A stretch of 64,000 nt of DNA from contig NZ_JARTWB010000003.1 of assembly GCF_031450785.1 (NCBI RefSeq), positions 62,001 through 126,000 of the forward strand, given 5' to 3'. The stretch comes from Caballeronia sp. LZ062. Its GTDB lineage: Bacteria > Pseudomonadota > Gammaproteobacteria > Burkholderiales > Burkholderiaceae. The number at the start of each line of letters is the position of its first letter. Positions within the stretch are counted from its first letter, which is position 1. Position numbers and translations under genes: made by a program. The notes under the pieces were generated by a model, which worked only from the letters and a program-made list of their open reading frames with translations, was not told the DNA's origin and searched no databases. Below are positions 9,936 to 18,492 of this stretch, one piece after another.

Positions 9936-10622
9936 GGGACTGAATGGCGTTCGCGCTGGAAACGGTGTTGGCCAGGCATCGCAAAGGCGGCGTGCTGGGG
10001 CGTTACTGGAGTCAGACGCTTCGGTGACTATGTCTTGCACGGAAAGCCGCGAAGACGCGATCACTTAGCGATCGCCGGGCGCAGGAATCGGCGCGAGGCT
10101 GGGAAACGCGCTTGTCGAGGGAAAGTGCATCGCACAGCGCGATGTCACTATCGTCATTGGGCACGCTGCGAATTGTGGAGAACATGATGTCAAGCCGGGC
10201 GAACGATGTCGTTCCAAATGCAGCCGGCTCATCCTCGCTGCGTCCTGTTGCGCTGTTGAGGAATCGGTGTCGTTTGCATGTGAGCGTGCTTCGCGGGGAT
10301 GGTCGGTCCCGGCATCGAAAGTATCTCGTGTCTGACCATCCCGCCGTAGCCGACGCGCAATGCAGACGTGATCGTTGACGGCCACGGGGTCGTGTCGCGA
10401 CCAGAACCCGCCTCCACGTTTTGCCCGCTTCAACGACGGCTCGATTACTCGAGCAGCAAGCGGCCAACTGAGCGCGCGGCGCTCCATCGCGTGCGAGTGA
10501 CTGCATCGGCGCGTCGCACCCGCTTGGCCGAAACCACGTACACTGCGGCGGCCGCAAAACGCGGCATATGTTGCGCGACGCTCAGCGTCGGCATTCGGCC
10601 TTCTCTTTTTAGTCTCTCACGC
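9936..10622. other. intergenic stretch with no convincing gene
   Basis: About 690 bases lie between divergent genes. A minus-strand frame at 10012-10240 (DIMFSTIRSVPNDDSDIAL and onward) looks mildly protein-like but has no ribosome site and no recognisable family. The remaining frames are rich in Arg/Ser/Ala, as expected of shadow reading in GC-rich DNA. I see no repeats or RNA gene. Decayed coding sequence is possible. Confidence 0.4.
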
Positions 10623-11366
10623 ATGACAAAGAATCAGCTTAACGATATTACGCTTCAAGACAGTAAAGTCGTCATCGCGGGCGGCACGTCGGGCATTGGT
10701 TTCGCCGTCGCGGAAGCGGCGGCGCAGGCGGGTGCCGAAGTGATCATCGCATCGAGCAATCAGCAGCGCGTCGAAGCGGCATTGAAGCGGCTGCCGCAAG
10801 GCGTGCGCGGCGAGACGCTCGACGTCACCGACGAGGCGCAGGTCAGTGCCTTCTTCGGGCGCGTCGGAGCGTTCGACCATCTGGTCTACACCGCTGGGGA
10901 GGCGCTGCTGCTGGAGAACCTCGCGGACCTATCCATTGCAGACGCGCAGCGCGCTTTCGAAGTGCGCTACTGGGGCGCGCTGAAAGCCGTCAAGTATGGC
11001 GCGCCGTTGATCCGTGAAAACGGCTCGATCACGTTGACGAGCGGTGTCGCGTCGTCGCGTCCCCTGCCCGCGTGGACGATCCCGTCGAGCATCCTCGGGG
11101 CGATCGAGTCGCTGACGCGCACCCTGGCCGTCGAGCTCGCGCCACTGCGCGTCAACGCGGTGGCGCCTGGCGTGCTGCGCACGGAGATGTGGAACAGCAT
11201 GAGCGACGCGGATCGCCAAGGGCTCTATGACTTCATCGCCGAAAAGATGCCGGTGCGGCGCGTCGGCGAAGCGCGCGACGTGGCGCGCACCTATCTGTAC
11301 CTGATGCAGCAGGGCTTCAGCACGGGACAGGTAGTCGTCGTCGATGGCGGTCACGTGCTGGTTTAG
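10623..11366 (+). CDS. short-chain dehydrogenase/reductase-like protein lacking the catalytic Tyr/Lys, 247 aa
   Basis: The protein has the SDR Rossmann nucleotide-binding motif (VVIAGGTSGIGFAVAEAAAQ) and the C-terminal SDR pattern (LRVNAVAPGVLRTEMW, then GQVVVVDGGHVL). Where a normal SDR has Tyr-x-x-x-Lys, this one reads LPAWTIPSSILGAIESLTR. Aligned on the following helix, Tyr is replaced by Pro and Lys by Leu. The upstream serine region (LTSGVASSRP) remains. It may be an atypical reductase or a binding-only paralogue. I chose the ATG at 10623 because the fold begins there; upstream in-frame sequence is non-protein-like. Confidence 0.85.
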   Translation: MTKNQLNDITLQDSKVVIAGGTSGIGFAVAEAAAQAGAEVIIASSNQQRVEAALKRLPQGVRGETLDVTDEAQVSAFFGRVGAFDHLVYTAGEALLLENLADLSIADAQRAFEVRYWGALKAVKYGAPLIRENGSITLTSGVASSRPLPAWTIPSSILGAIESLTRTLAVELAPLRVNAVAPGVLRTEMWNSMSDADRQGLYDFIAEKMPVRRVGEARDVARTYLYLMQQGFSTGQVVVVDGGHVLV

Positions 11367-11858
11367 ACACGCAGCTGCACGGCCGACAGTCGAAGAAGAA
11401 TCGAAAAAGGCGCGGCACACGGTGTCGCGCCGATGGATCGCCCGGTTGTGCGGGTGCCGCCATAGGGAAATGACGGCGACAGGCCGCGCGCTCGATCAAC
11501 GAACGGTGAGTGACGTGACCGCAGCTACCGGGACTGCGCTAGGTGTCGGGCAATTCGAGCGGACGCGCCGTGCGCCGAATGGCACAGTCAAAACGGGGAG
11601 ACTTCGGGTCAGGTAAGCACCAGCCACTTTTGGCGGCCGCGCGCGAAAGCGTCGGGGAGATAGACAGTTAGTTGCTCGAGCGTCCGAGTCTCGGACATTG
11701 GTCCGGACTGTCTGTCCGCGAGTGCAGACATCGGCAATCGGCTGTTGCCGCGCCTTGCAAGAAGGCGTTCGGGAACCGGTCGGCGGGCTCCCGAACTCAG
11801 TCGTAGCGCTGTCCGAAGGACTGTCAGCGTTTCAACGCGCTACATCGCTTTCAGTCGC
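11367..11858. other. intergenic stretch between convergent genes, one hairpin
   Basis: About 490 bases separate the SDR from the convergent ABM gene. Apart from the hairpin annotated at 11404-11431 I find no gene. A short stretch near 11685-11720 repeats GTCCG/CGGAC words (GTCCGAGTCTCGGAC and a nearby TCCGGAC), which can fold but resembles no known element. Confidence 0.5.
11404..11431 (-). terminator. rho-independent-type terminator on the minus strand
   Basis: GGCGCGGCAC (11409-11418) pairs with GTGTCGCGCC (11422-11431) across a 3-base loop, with one G-T pair. On the minus strand five Ts follow at 11408-11404. It would end minus-strand transcripts from the qor/ABM pair after a 430-base trailer, and could also act as a barrier after the plus-strand SDR. 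Confidence 0.55.
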
Positions 11859-12155
11859 TCACGCCAGCTCGCGGAGCAGCTGCACTTCGATCGGCCCTTC
11901 CAGGCGCGTCTTGAACGCCTCGGCCATGGCAAGAAAGTGCGGCTCTTGCTCGTGTCGAGCGAGCGCTTCGCGACTTTCCCATCTTTCGATAAACACGAAC
12001 CGCCCAGGATGCTGCGGGTCCGAATGCGCGGTGTACAGCCGACAGCCGGCTTCCTTGCGCGTGGCGGACACGCAAGTTTTGATGATGCTTTCTACCTCTG
12101 CTTCCACCCCGGCTCGAGCTTGAACCGTTGCAACGACGGTGACTTCTTCAGACAT
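11859..12155 (-). CDS. antibiotic-biosynthesis-monooxygenase (ABM/YgiN-like) domain protein, 98 aa
   Basis: This is a single ferredoxin-like ABM domain: VTVVATVQARAGVEAEVESI, then DPQHPGRFVFIERWESREA and LARHEQEPHFLAMAEAF. Such small dimeric proteins include quinol monooxygenases and heme- or aldehyde-handling relatives; the conserved aromatic/His pattern (FIERW, HEQEPHF) is present. GAGGAG seven bases before the ATG fixes the start. It follows the quinone oxidoreductase gene by 15 bases in the same direction, so the pair forms an operon. A role in quinone redox stress is inference from that pairing. Confidence 0.88.
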   Translation of the reverse strand: MSEEVTVVATVQARAGVEAEVESIIKTCVSATRKEAGCRLYTAHSDPQHPGRFVFIERWESREALARHEQEPHFLAMAEAFKTRLEGPIEVQLLRELA

Positions 12156-12170
12156 GGCACCTACTCCTCT

Positions 12171-13160
12171 TTAATTGACGATATCGATAACGACCTTGCC
12201 CACCGCTTCGCCGCTGTCCAGCCGCCCGTGAGCGGCTGCAGTGTCTGCGAGCTGAAAGCGAACCGGATCGACGACCGGTGAGAGCTTACCTTCATCCACC
12301 AGCGCGGCAATCTTCCGCAAGATGACGCCATGGTGTTCGAGCCGCTGCCCGGTCAGCATCGGCAACAACATGAATATGCCGATAAGGTTCAGACTGCGTC
12401 CGAGCACGGGAGCAAGGTCGTGCTGCTCCCATGCGGCGCAAGTAACGAGCCTCCCGTAGAGGCTCGTCGCCATAGCGGACTGGTCGAGCGTCGGCCCGCC
12501 TACCGTGTCATAAACGATGTCGAAGCCCGCGCCATCGGTGTATCTGGCGACATAGTCCTCGGTCGACATGTCGCGATAGGGAATCGCGACGGCGCCGAGG
12601 CTTTCCGCGAGCGCAAGTCTCTCGGGCGTCGATGCCGTCGCGAACACTTTCGCGCCGAAGATCTTTGCAAGCTGAATGGCGATATGGCCGACACCGCCCG
12701 CCGCCGCATGCACCAGCACCTTTTCGTCGAGGCTTACCTTCGCTCTGTCTACGAGGCCTTCCCACGCCGTGATCGCAACGAGCGGGAGCGCGGCGGCTTC
12801 TCGCATCGAAAGGCGAGCCGGTTTAGGGGCAACGAGGCGCGCGTCGACCACGATGTATTCCGCGAGCGATCCGGCTCTGCCTTTGACGCCGCCAGCGCAG
12901 CCGTACACCGCGTCACCCACGTCGAATTCTTCGACGCCTGCCCCGACCTGGGTGACGATTCCGGCGAAGTCCATACCGAGAATCGCCGGGAGAGCGGGCG
13001 CAGCGGGACCAAGCTGCCCTGCCTTGATCTTGAGATCCGCCGGGTTGACACCGGAGGCGTGCACGGCAAGCAGCAGTTCACCCGCCTTGGGTTCGGGGAT
13101 CGCGAGCGTATCGAGCACTTGCCCTTCAACGCCGAACTCGTTCAATACGAAAGCTTTCAT
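12171..13160 (-). CDS. NADP-dependent, zinc-independent alcohol dehydrogenase/quinone oxidoreductase, 329 aa
   Basis: This is a medium-chain dehydrogenase/reductase of the QOR type. A GroES-like N-terminal half (VHASGVNPADLKIKAGQLG, ILGMDFAGIVTQVGAGVEEF) is followed by a Rossmann domain with the QOR motif HAAAGGVGHIAIQLAKIFGA. The zinc-binding Cys/His residues of true alcohol dehydrogenases are absent. Such enzymes reduce quinones or activated alkenes with NADPH. It is divergent from a LysR gene with a 126-base spacer and is followed by an ABM protein. This arrangement is typical of electrophile- or quinone-induced operons. Confidence 0.9.
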   Translation of the reverse strand: MKAFVLNEFGVEGQVLDTLAIPEPKAGELLLAVHASGVNPADLKIKAGQLGPAAPALPAILGMDFAGIVTQVGAGVEEFDVGDAVYGCAGGVKGRAGSLAEYIVVDARLVAPKPARLSMREAAALPLVAITAWEGLVDRAKVSLDEKVLVHAAAGGVGHIAIQLAKIFGAKVFATASTPERLALAESLGAVAIPYRDMSTEDYVARYTDGAGFDIVYDTVGGPTLDQSAMATSLYGRLVTCAAWEQHDLAPVLGRSLNLIGIFMLLPMLTGQRLEHHGVILRKIAALVDEGKLSPVVDPVRFQLADTAAAHGRLDSGEAVGKVVIDIVN

Positions 13161-13286
13161 AGATGCACCCTCTTTTCTGGAAGAAGGACGATAGCGTCCC
13201 CCCGAGGATTTGCAAAACGACTAATTCGAATCCCGTGCATGAGATGCGCTAATGCTAAGATCCGGCCTTTTACTTTTGCGCCCGCG

Positions 13287-14165
13287 ATGACAACACCTCG
13301 GCTCGAACTCGACAGCCTTCGCACCTTCCTAGCTATTGCAGACGGCGGGAGTTTCACGGCAGCGGCAGCCAGCGTCGGACGGACGCAATCCGCGATCAGC
13401 CTGAAGGTTCGCAAGCTCGAGGAAGCGCTGGATAAGCAGTTGTTCGTTCGCAACGCACACCACACGACTCTGACGCCCGCCGGCGAATTGCTCCTCGGCT
13501 ACGCGCGGCGCCTCGTTCGGGACAGCGACGCTGCACTCGCGCACCTGCGCGCCTCCGAGGCGACAGGCACGATACGGCTAGGCATCGGTGAGCTGTTCGT
13601 GCCGGATCATCTGCCGCGCGTGCTGACGCGCTTCAGGCACGCTCATCCCAAAGTGCGACTCGAAGTGCAGGTGGGTCTGTCGGCCGACCTACTCGAGCAA
13701 ATGCGATCGGGAGGGCTGGAGGTTGTCGTGGCTAACCGCGAGAAAGACGAACGCGGGGGACGTGTGGTCTGGACCGAACCACTGAGGTGGGTCGCAGCCG
13801 ATGACTTCGAATTGGGTGACAGCGGCCCCGTGCCGCTGGTGGCACTGCCTGCTCAGTGCGAGTACCGGCGAATGGCCATCGATGCTCTTGCGTCCGTCGG
13901 ACGTCCTGCCGACGTCGTGTATGCGTGCACGAGTCTGCTCGGAGTCGAGGCCGCCATCGCGGCAGGGTCAGGGCTTGCCATACTCGGACAGTCTTCGCTG
14001 GCCCGAAACCTGGGTCTGCGCGATCTGAGCCAGCACTTGCCGCCGCTGCCGGCATGCGAGATAGCCGTCTATGGCGAGGCAGCCAACAATGGCCGCGCGT
14101 TGTGCGCACTGATTCAGTTCATCGAAGACAGTTTGCGATCCGACTCGGTTCTGCGGAAGACATAG
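13287..14165 (+). CDS. LysR-family transcriptional regulator, 292 aa
   Basis: The N-terminal winged helix-turn-helix is clear (LDSLRTFLAIADGGSFTAAA, SVGRTQSAISLKVRKLEEAL, LTPAGELLLGYARRLV). The substrate-binding domain follows from about residue 90 (IRLGIGELFVPDHLPRVLTR). Of several in-frame Met codons upstream I chose the one immediately before the LysR domain, at 13287. It is divergent from the quinone oxidoreductase and probably regulates it. The spacer holds AATTCGAATC near 13220, a possible core of a LysR site; the inducer is unknown. Confidence 0.9.
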   Translation: MTTPRLELDSLRTFLAIADGGSFTAAAASVGRTQSAISLKVRKLEEALDKQLFVRNAHHTTLTPAGELLLGYARRLVRDSDAALAHLRASEATGTIRLGIGELFVPDHLPRVLTRFRHAHPKVRLEVQVGLSADLLEQMRSGGLEVVVANREKDERGGRVVWTEPLRWVAADDFELGDSGPVPLVALPAQCEYRRMAIDALASVGRPADVVYACTSLLGVEAAIAAGSGLAILGQSSLARNLGLRDLSQHLPPLPACEIAVYGEAANNGRALCALIQFIEDSLRSDSVLRKT

Positions 14166-14371
14166 CCTCAGAGCGTCCATGCCGCTTTGGCATTCTTGCG
14201 CGAGGACGTGAAACACGCGCGATTCGGCATCGCGCGGGGACAAACGAAACGTTGTGGTAGCGGCTCAGGCGCCATGCATGCAGGATGTACGATCGGACTT
14301 CCACCGCGCGGTTCGGAGCAATAGCAGGACATCCCGCAGCTTGCGGCACGAGATGCGATCATGCTACCGTT

Positions 14372-14385
14372 GTTACCGATACCAT
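14372..14385 (+). promoter_or_regulatory. LacI/GntR-type operator, distal copy
   Basis: The sequence GTTACCGATACCAT is a near-copy of the second site 44 bases downstream and resembles operators of LacI-family repressors such as E. coli GntR, which binds sites of the form ATGTTACCCGTATCAT. It lies 200 bases before the MFS start. The 44-base spacing is close to four helical turns, so both sites would face the same side of the DNA. Confidence 0.5.
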
Positions 14386-14415
14386 TTCATGCCGGTCTGG
14401 TTGCAGGCTTTGGAT

Positions 14416-14429
14416 GTTACCGGTACCAT
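14416..14429 (+). promoter_or_regulatory. LacI/GntR-type operator, proximal copy
   Basis: GTTACCGGTACCAT is an imperfect palindrome around a central CCGG (GTTACC against GGTACC, 5 of 6 pairs), preceded by AT to give ATGTTACCGGTACCAT. The central CpG and the TTACC/GGTA arms are characteristic of LacI-family operators for sugar-acid regulators. It lies 156 bases before the MFS start. No LacI gene is adjacent; the one at 27.5 kb is the nearest in the window. Confidence 0.55.
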
Positions 14430-14584
14430 CGACGCCCGCGTGCCGACGACGAGAAGCTGCTCACACGCGAGCGCGGGGACAGAACAGCGGCCTTCACATC
14501 CGGGTGCGCGAGCGCGTAGGTGACTCATCCGCGCGGGCGCAAGCCACGAATCAGCCGACCACACACAATACGGAGACAAATACA

Positions 14585-15937
14585 ATGCCAACCATCAGCC
14601 AGGCTGCCGCCACCACGGCAGCCGTCGGGGACGAGGCCGAAAACCAGTTGTATCGGAAAGTCCTGAAGCGCATTCTGCCCTTGCTGCTACTTTGCTACGT
14701 AGTGGCCTATCTGGATCGCGTCAACGTCGGCTTCGCGAAACTGCAGATGCTTGATGCTCTCGGACTGAGCGACAGCGTCTACGCCGTGGGCGCAAGCATC
14801 TTCTTCTGGGGGTATTTCCTCTTCGAGATGCCGAGCAACCTCTTGCTTCATAAGTACGGCGCCCGCTTCTGGATTGCCCGCATCATGGTGACCTGGGGGA
14901 TCGTGTCCTCGGCTCTCGCATTTATTTCGCCGCTGGCCAATTTCTTCCACGTCGGAACAGGGACGATGTTCTACATCCTTCGCTTCCTGCTAGGCGTGTG
15001 CGAAGCGGGATTTTTCCCGGGCATCATCCTGTACATGAACTACTGGTTTCCGGCGCGGCGGCAGAGCGTCGCCATGTCCGGCTTCCTGATCGCGATTCCG
15101 GTAAGCCTTACCCTCGGCGGAGTGGTGTCCGGCTGGCTGATGGAAAACACACATGGGCTGTTCGGCATGGGCGGCTGGCAATGGATGCTGTTGCTCGAAG
15201 GCATCCCGTCGATACTGGTTGCATTTGTCGTGCTGTTCCGCATGGGCGATGGCATTCAGTCCGCTACATGGCTGACGGCCGCTGAGAAGGCTTTGCTGCA
15301 CAAGAACCTCGAGCAGGAAAGTGCGAAGAAGACGCACAGCGTCGGTGCGGCGCTGAAGAGCCCGCGCGTCTGGCTGCTGACATTCATCCTTCTGACTTTC
15401 AACACTGGCTTCTATGGTTTGGCGTTCTGGCTGCCGTCGATCATCAAAGCCTCCGGAGTGAAGAGCACGCTGAACATCGGACTACTAACGGCTATTCCGT
15501 ACATGTGTGCCGTCGTCGCAATGATCTGGAACGGGGCACATTCACGCAAGACCGGCGAGCGGCGTTTGCACGCAGCCATCCCGGCGTGCATCGGTGGAAT
15601 CGGCCTCATTCTCAGCGCGCACTTTGCGAGCAATGTGCCGCTGTCCATTCTTCTGTTGACGGTCGCTACGTGCGCGATCCTCGGCCTTATGCCGATCTAC
15701 TGGACTTTTCCCGGGCAGATCCTGTCTGGCACCGCTGCGGCGGCAGGCATTGCGCTCATCAACTCAGTCGGCAATCTTTCTGGCTTTACAGGCTCGATGA
15801 TTACAAGTGTCGCCAAGGATTTGACCGGGAATATCAATAACGGGACGTATGCACTCGGGGCTTGCTTACTGGTCAGTTGCGTTCTGATTTTGTCGATTCC
15901 GAAAAACATGCTCAACGCTGAGCGAGTGGAACGCTGA
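14585..15937 (+). CDS. MFS transporter, anion:cation symporter (ACS) family, 450 aa
   Basis: A 12-helix carrier with the ACS-family N-terminus: ILPLLLLCYVVAYLDRVNVG, FAKLQMLDALGLSD, FEMPSNLLLHKYGARFWIAR and FLLGVCEAGFFPGIILYMNY. ACS carriers import organic anions such as tartrate, glucarate, gluconate or phthalate with protons. GGAGA nine bases before the ATG supports the start; longer in-frame starts would add non-protein-like sequence. It is a single-gene unit ended by a hairpin. Two GntR-type operators upstream suggest a sugar-acid substrate, which is inference. Confidence 0.9.
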   Translation: MPTISQAAATTAAVGDEAENQLYRKVLKRILPLLLLCYVVAYLDRVNVGFAKLQMLDALGLSDSVYAVGASIFFWGYFLFEMPSNLLLHKYGARFWIARIMVTWGIVSSALAFISPLANFFHVGTGTMFYILRFLLGVCEAGFFPGIILYMNYWFPARRQSVAMSGFLIAIPVSLTLGGVVSGWLMENTHGLFGMGGWQWMLLLEGIPSILVAFVVLFRMGDGIQSATWLTAAEKALLHKNLEQESAKKTHSVGAALKSPRVWLLTFILLTFNTGFYGLAFWLPSIIKASGVKSTLNIGLLTAIPYMCAVVAMIWNGAHSRKTGERRLHAAIPACIGGIGLILSAHFASNVPLSILLLTVATCAILGLMPIYWTFPGQILSGTAAAAGIALINSVGNLSGFTGSMITSVAKDLTGNINNGTYALGACLLVSCVLILSIPKNMLNAERVER

Positions 15938-15943
15938 AGCGCG

Positions 15944-15979
15944 GTGCCTACTCTGACACTAGGGTAGGCACTATCGCTT
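15944..15979 (+). terminator. terminator after the MFS gene
   Basis: GTGCCTAC (15944-15951) pairs perfectly with GTAGGCAC (15964-15971) over a 12-base loop, six bases after the MFS stop. A T-rich run (CGCTTTTGCTTCT) follows a few bases later. Position and structure suit a rho-independent terminator, although the T-tract is interrupted. Confidence 0.6.
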
Positions 15980-16288
15980 TTGCTTCTCTCCGCACGGGTT
16001 TGCGACCCAGCGGGGTCCGGGAAGTTTGATTGGCAGACCTTCGAGGGAACGATTCCCTTGGCTCCTCCACAGGGTCGCTCAGGGTCGGACGACGCACGCG
16101 TTCGCTAGCGCCGGAATCGAAGGTCGACAGTGCCGCGCAACGAACGACAGCGGACGATCTTTCGAATGTGTGGAACGCTTCGTCTCGAACACTGAGCGGC
16201 CAGTAAGACGACCGCAGAGCCGCCCCGTTGCGCGGCCTTGGCGTTTCCTACGGCTACCCTTCTAAGCCGCCCGACCGCACCGGCCCAA
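15980..16288. other. intergenic stretch with no gene seen
   Basis: About 310 bases lie between the terminator of the MFS gene and the convergent end of the small gene following a chemoreceptor. The frames are rich in Arg/Pro/Ser and lack ribosome sites. I see nothing further in it. Confidence 0.5.
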
Positions 16289-16615
16289 CTACGTGCCCAG
16301 ACAACCCGACGTACCGTTCGATGACCGGTTGCGGTCCCCTCTTCGCCCAACGGCGCCTTGGGCGTCGTTGCTATTCGAGCGAAGAAACTCGTCCAGCTCG
16401 AAGCACGCGTTGACGACTGCCTCGATCGCCTCTTGCGCGAGGTCTGTCTCGATTGCCGTCAGCCGACGGCGAAGCTCATGCAGTTGCTTTACCATGTCAC
16501 CCACCTCGTTGCGTACGAGAAACTCGCCTTGCGGCCGTTTATTGCTGGGCGGATCTGCGCGAGGCGGGGCAGACGATCGCATCGCCTGGATCCGCTCCTT
16601 GAAGATGCCGTCCAT
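16289..16615 (-). CDS. small helical protein encoded directly after a chemoreceptor gene, 108 aa
   Basis: The ATG lies two bases after the stop of the upstream chemoreceptor gene, so the pair is almost certainly co-transcribed and perhaps translationally coupled. The middle (MVKQLHELRRRLTAIETDLA, then QEAIEAVVNACFELDEFLRS) has heptad-like spacing expected of an amphipathic helix or coiled coil. Both ends are polar and probably disordered. I recognise no family. Its position suggests a partner or modulator of chemotaxis signalling, which is inference only. Confidence 0.6.
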   Translation of the reverse strand: MDGIFKERIQAMRSSAPPRADPPSNKRPQGEFLVRNEVGDMVKQLHELRRRLTAIETDLAQEAIEAVVNACFELDEFLRSNSNDAQGAVGRRGDRNRSSNGTSGCLGT

Positions 16616-16617
16616 GC

Positions 16618-18318
16618 TCAGAACGTCGACCAGTCGCCGTCACTTGCCGCCCCGGCCGCAACCGCGGCGACGACAGGTTGCTTCGCCGCTCGCGTGCTGA
16701 CTGGCGTTCGCTTCGCAACGGGCGGCCGCGTCGTCTGCTGCGCGTAGCTGTCGGTCGTCGGCATCGCAGCCGTGTGCCCGGTGCGGAACACAGCGACCGA
16801 GGCAGTCAGGTGCTTTGCCTGGTCCTCCATGGAGCCCGCCGCTGCCGCAGCTTCCTCGACGAGCGCCGCGTTCTGCTGCGTGACTTCGTCCATCTGAGAG
16901 ATAGCCTGATTGACCTGCTCGATGCCGCGACTCTGCTCATTCGATGCCGATGCGATCTCGCCCATGATGTCGGTGACGCGCTGAATCGCCGTGCCGACGC
17001 GCTGCATCGTGTCCCCTGCTCTTGTGACGAGTTCGGTTCCGGCGCGCACTCGGCTGCCGGACGTCTCGATCAGTTCTTTAATGTCTTTTGCAGCAGCCGA
17101 CGAGCGCTGCGCGAGACTGCGAACCTCACTCGCCACCACTGCGAAGCCCCGCCCTTGTTCGCCGGCTCGCGCGGCTTCGACGGCAGCGTTCAACGCGAGA
17201 ATGTTCGTCTGGAAGGCAATGCCTTCGATCATGCCGATGATTTCCGCGATTTTGGCCGAGCTGCCTTCGATGCCAGTCATCGTTTCCACAACCTGACTGA
17301 CGATTGCGCTGCCCTCGTTGGCGACCGCGCTTGCATTGTCCGCAAGACCACTCGCCTGGCGCGCGTTCTCGGCGTTCTGCTTGACCGTCGCGGTCAGTTC
17401 TTCCATGCTTGCAGCGGTTTCTTCGAGTGACGCGGCCTGCTGTTCCGTGCGCGACGACAAGTCCGTGCTGCCTGCGGCAATCTCACCGGACGCCGTGCGA
17501 ATGACATCGACCGATTCCTTGATGCCGTTCGCGAGCGCAGAGAGTTTCGCAAACGCCGCGCGCACCGCCTGCATCAGCGTCGCCAGTTCATCGCGGCCGA
17601 CGACTTCGACACGATGCGTCAAATCACCTTGCTCCAGCGCGTTCATTGCTGCAAGCGCATCGCCCAACGGCTTGGTCACGGATCGCGTGATGACAAGCAT
17701 TGCCGCGAACGCAATCAGTACGGCGGCTATGGTCGAGCCCAGCGAAAGCGCGACCGCGTCGTCATAAGCGGCATGCGCGTGGCGCGCCGACTCGTCGGCG
17801 AGTTCGAATTGGTAAGCAACCAACGCATCGAGCGCCGCGAAGTATTTTCCCTGAGCGGCTGCCACAGCGCCTGCGATCTGCGTGCGGGCTTCCTCGACTT
17901 TTCCACCCGATATCAGCTTGACCGCTTCCTGACGGGCTGCCGTATTCGCGGCGCGCGCCTCGACGACTGCATTGAAAAGCTCACGCCCGCGCCCCGACGT
18001 GATCATGCGATCGACTTTATCCAGCCGCTGCGATGTCGCTTTGGAAGCTGCGGCGACGCCCGCCTGCATTGCTTCGATGTCCTCAGGATTCCCGGTGATC
18101 ACGGCGCGTTGCAGCCGAAGAACGGTTTGGCTTGCAGAGTCCTTTGCCTTGGTCACTTCCGCTGCTTTCACCATCCGATCATCGGTGATGACCGTGATCT
18201 CATTGTTCAGAGCACGCATGTTCAGGAAGTTGATCGTCGCGATGAAGACGAGCAAGGCCACGACGATGCCGAAGCCGATAGTCAGCCGGGCGCCGACCTT
18301 GAGATTGTGCAGTTTCAT
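16618..18318 (-). CDS. methyl-accepting chemotaxis protein, Tar-like four-helix-bundle type, 566 aa
   Basis: Membrane segment 1 ([20 protein letters not shown]) is followed by a periplasmic four-helix-bundle-like domain of about 150 residues, membrane segment 2 ([20 protein letters not shown]), a HAMP domain ([20 protein letters not shown]) and a full signalling domain ([40 protein letters not shown]). The C-terminus ends GDWSTF, resembling the CheR/CheB-tethering pentapeptide of E. coli Tar/Tsr (NWETF), so adaptation by tethered methylation is likely. The ligand is unknown. A sigma-28-type promoter lies about 150 bases upstream. Confidence 0.93.
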   Translation of the reverse strand: MKLHNLKVGARLTIGFGIVVALLVFIATINFLNMRALNNEITVITDDRMVKAAEVTKAKDSASQTVLRLQRAVITGNPEDIEAMQAGVAAASKATSQRLDKVDRMITSGRGRELFNAVVEARAANTAARQEAVKLISGGKVEEARTQIAGAVAAAQGKYFAALDALVAYQFELADESARHAHAAYDDAVALSLGSTIAAVLIAFAAMLVITRSVTKPLGDALAAMNALEQGDLTHRVEVVGRDELATLMQAVRAAFAKLSALANGIKESVDVIRTASGEIAAGSTDLSSRTEQQAASLEETAASMEELTATVKQNAENARQASGLADNASAVANEGSAIVSQVVETMTGIEGSSAKIAEIIGMIEGIAFQTNILALNAAVEAARAGEQGRGFAVVASEVRSLAQRSSAAAKDIKELIETSGSRVRAGTELVTRAGDTMQRVGTAIQRVTDIMGEIASASNEQSRGIEQVNQAISQMDEVTQQNAALVEEAAAAAGSMEDQAKHLTASVAVFRTGHTAAMPTTDSYAQQTTRPPVAKRTPVSTRAAKQPVVAAVAAGAASDGDWSTF

Positions 18319-18465
18319 TTTTAGAATCCGGGGACCGTTTGTTCAAGACATGTGGAGTAGAAGGCGCGCTCACTTGTTGCGGGTTCGGCCGGTCGCCGGT
18401 TGCTTACGTCCTTGGGGGTCGCCCGAGGAGGTTCAATAGCTGGTTCGTGTCGCCTTCTTGTAAGT

Positions 18466-18492
18466 CTATCGGCTGAAAAGACGAAATCTTGA
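18466..18492 (-). promoter_or_regulatory. sigma-28 (FliA)-type promoter of the Tar-like chemoreceptor
   Basis: On the minus strand: TCAAGATT, 11 bases, GCCGATAG. The -10 box matches the known sigma-28 consensus GCCGATAA at 7 of 8 positions, the -35 box matches the common TCAAG variant, and spacing is exact. It implies a leader of about 140 bases before the ATG at 18318. Confidence 0.72.

Larger units (their letters stand above)
14166..14584. other. upstream region of an MFS gene, gene-free
   Basis: About 420 bases without a credible reading frame separate the LysR stop from the MFS start. The stretch contains two near-identical operator-like sequences (14372-14385 and 14416-14429), annotated separately. 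Nothing else stands out. Confidence 0.55.

Noticed and set aside
10012..10557. 181-codon minus-strand frame upstream of the SDR gene
   Set aside because: Arg/Ser/Pro-rich over most of its length with no start signal. Only a short part near 10180 looks protein-like, not enough to call a gene.
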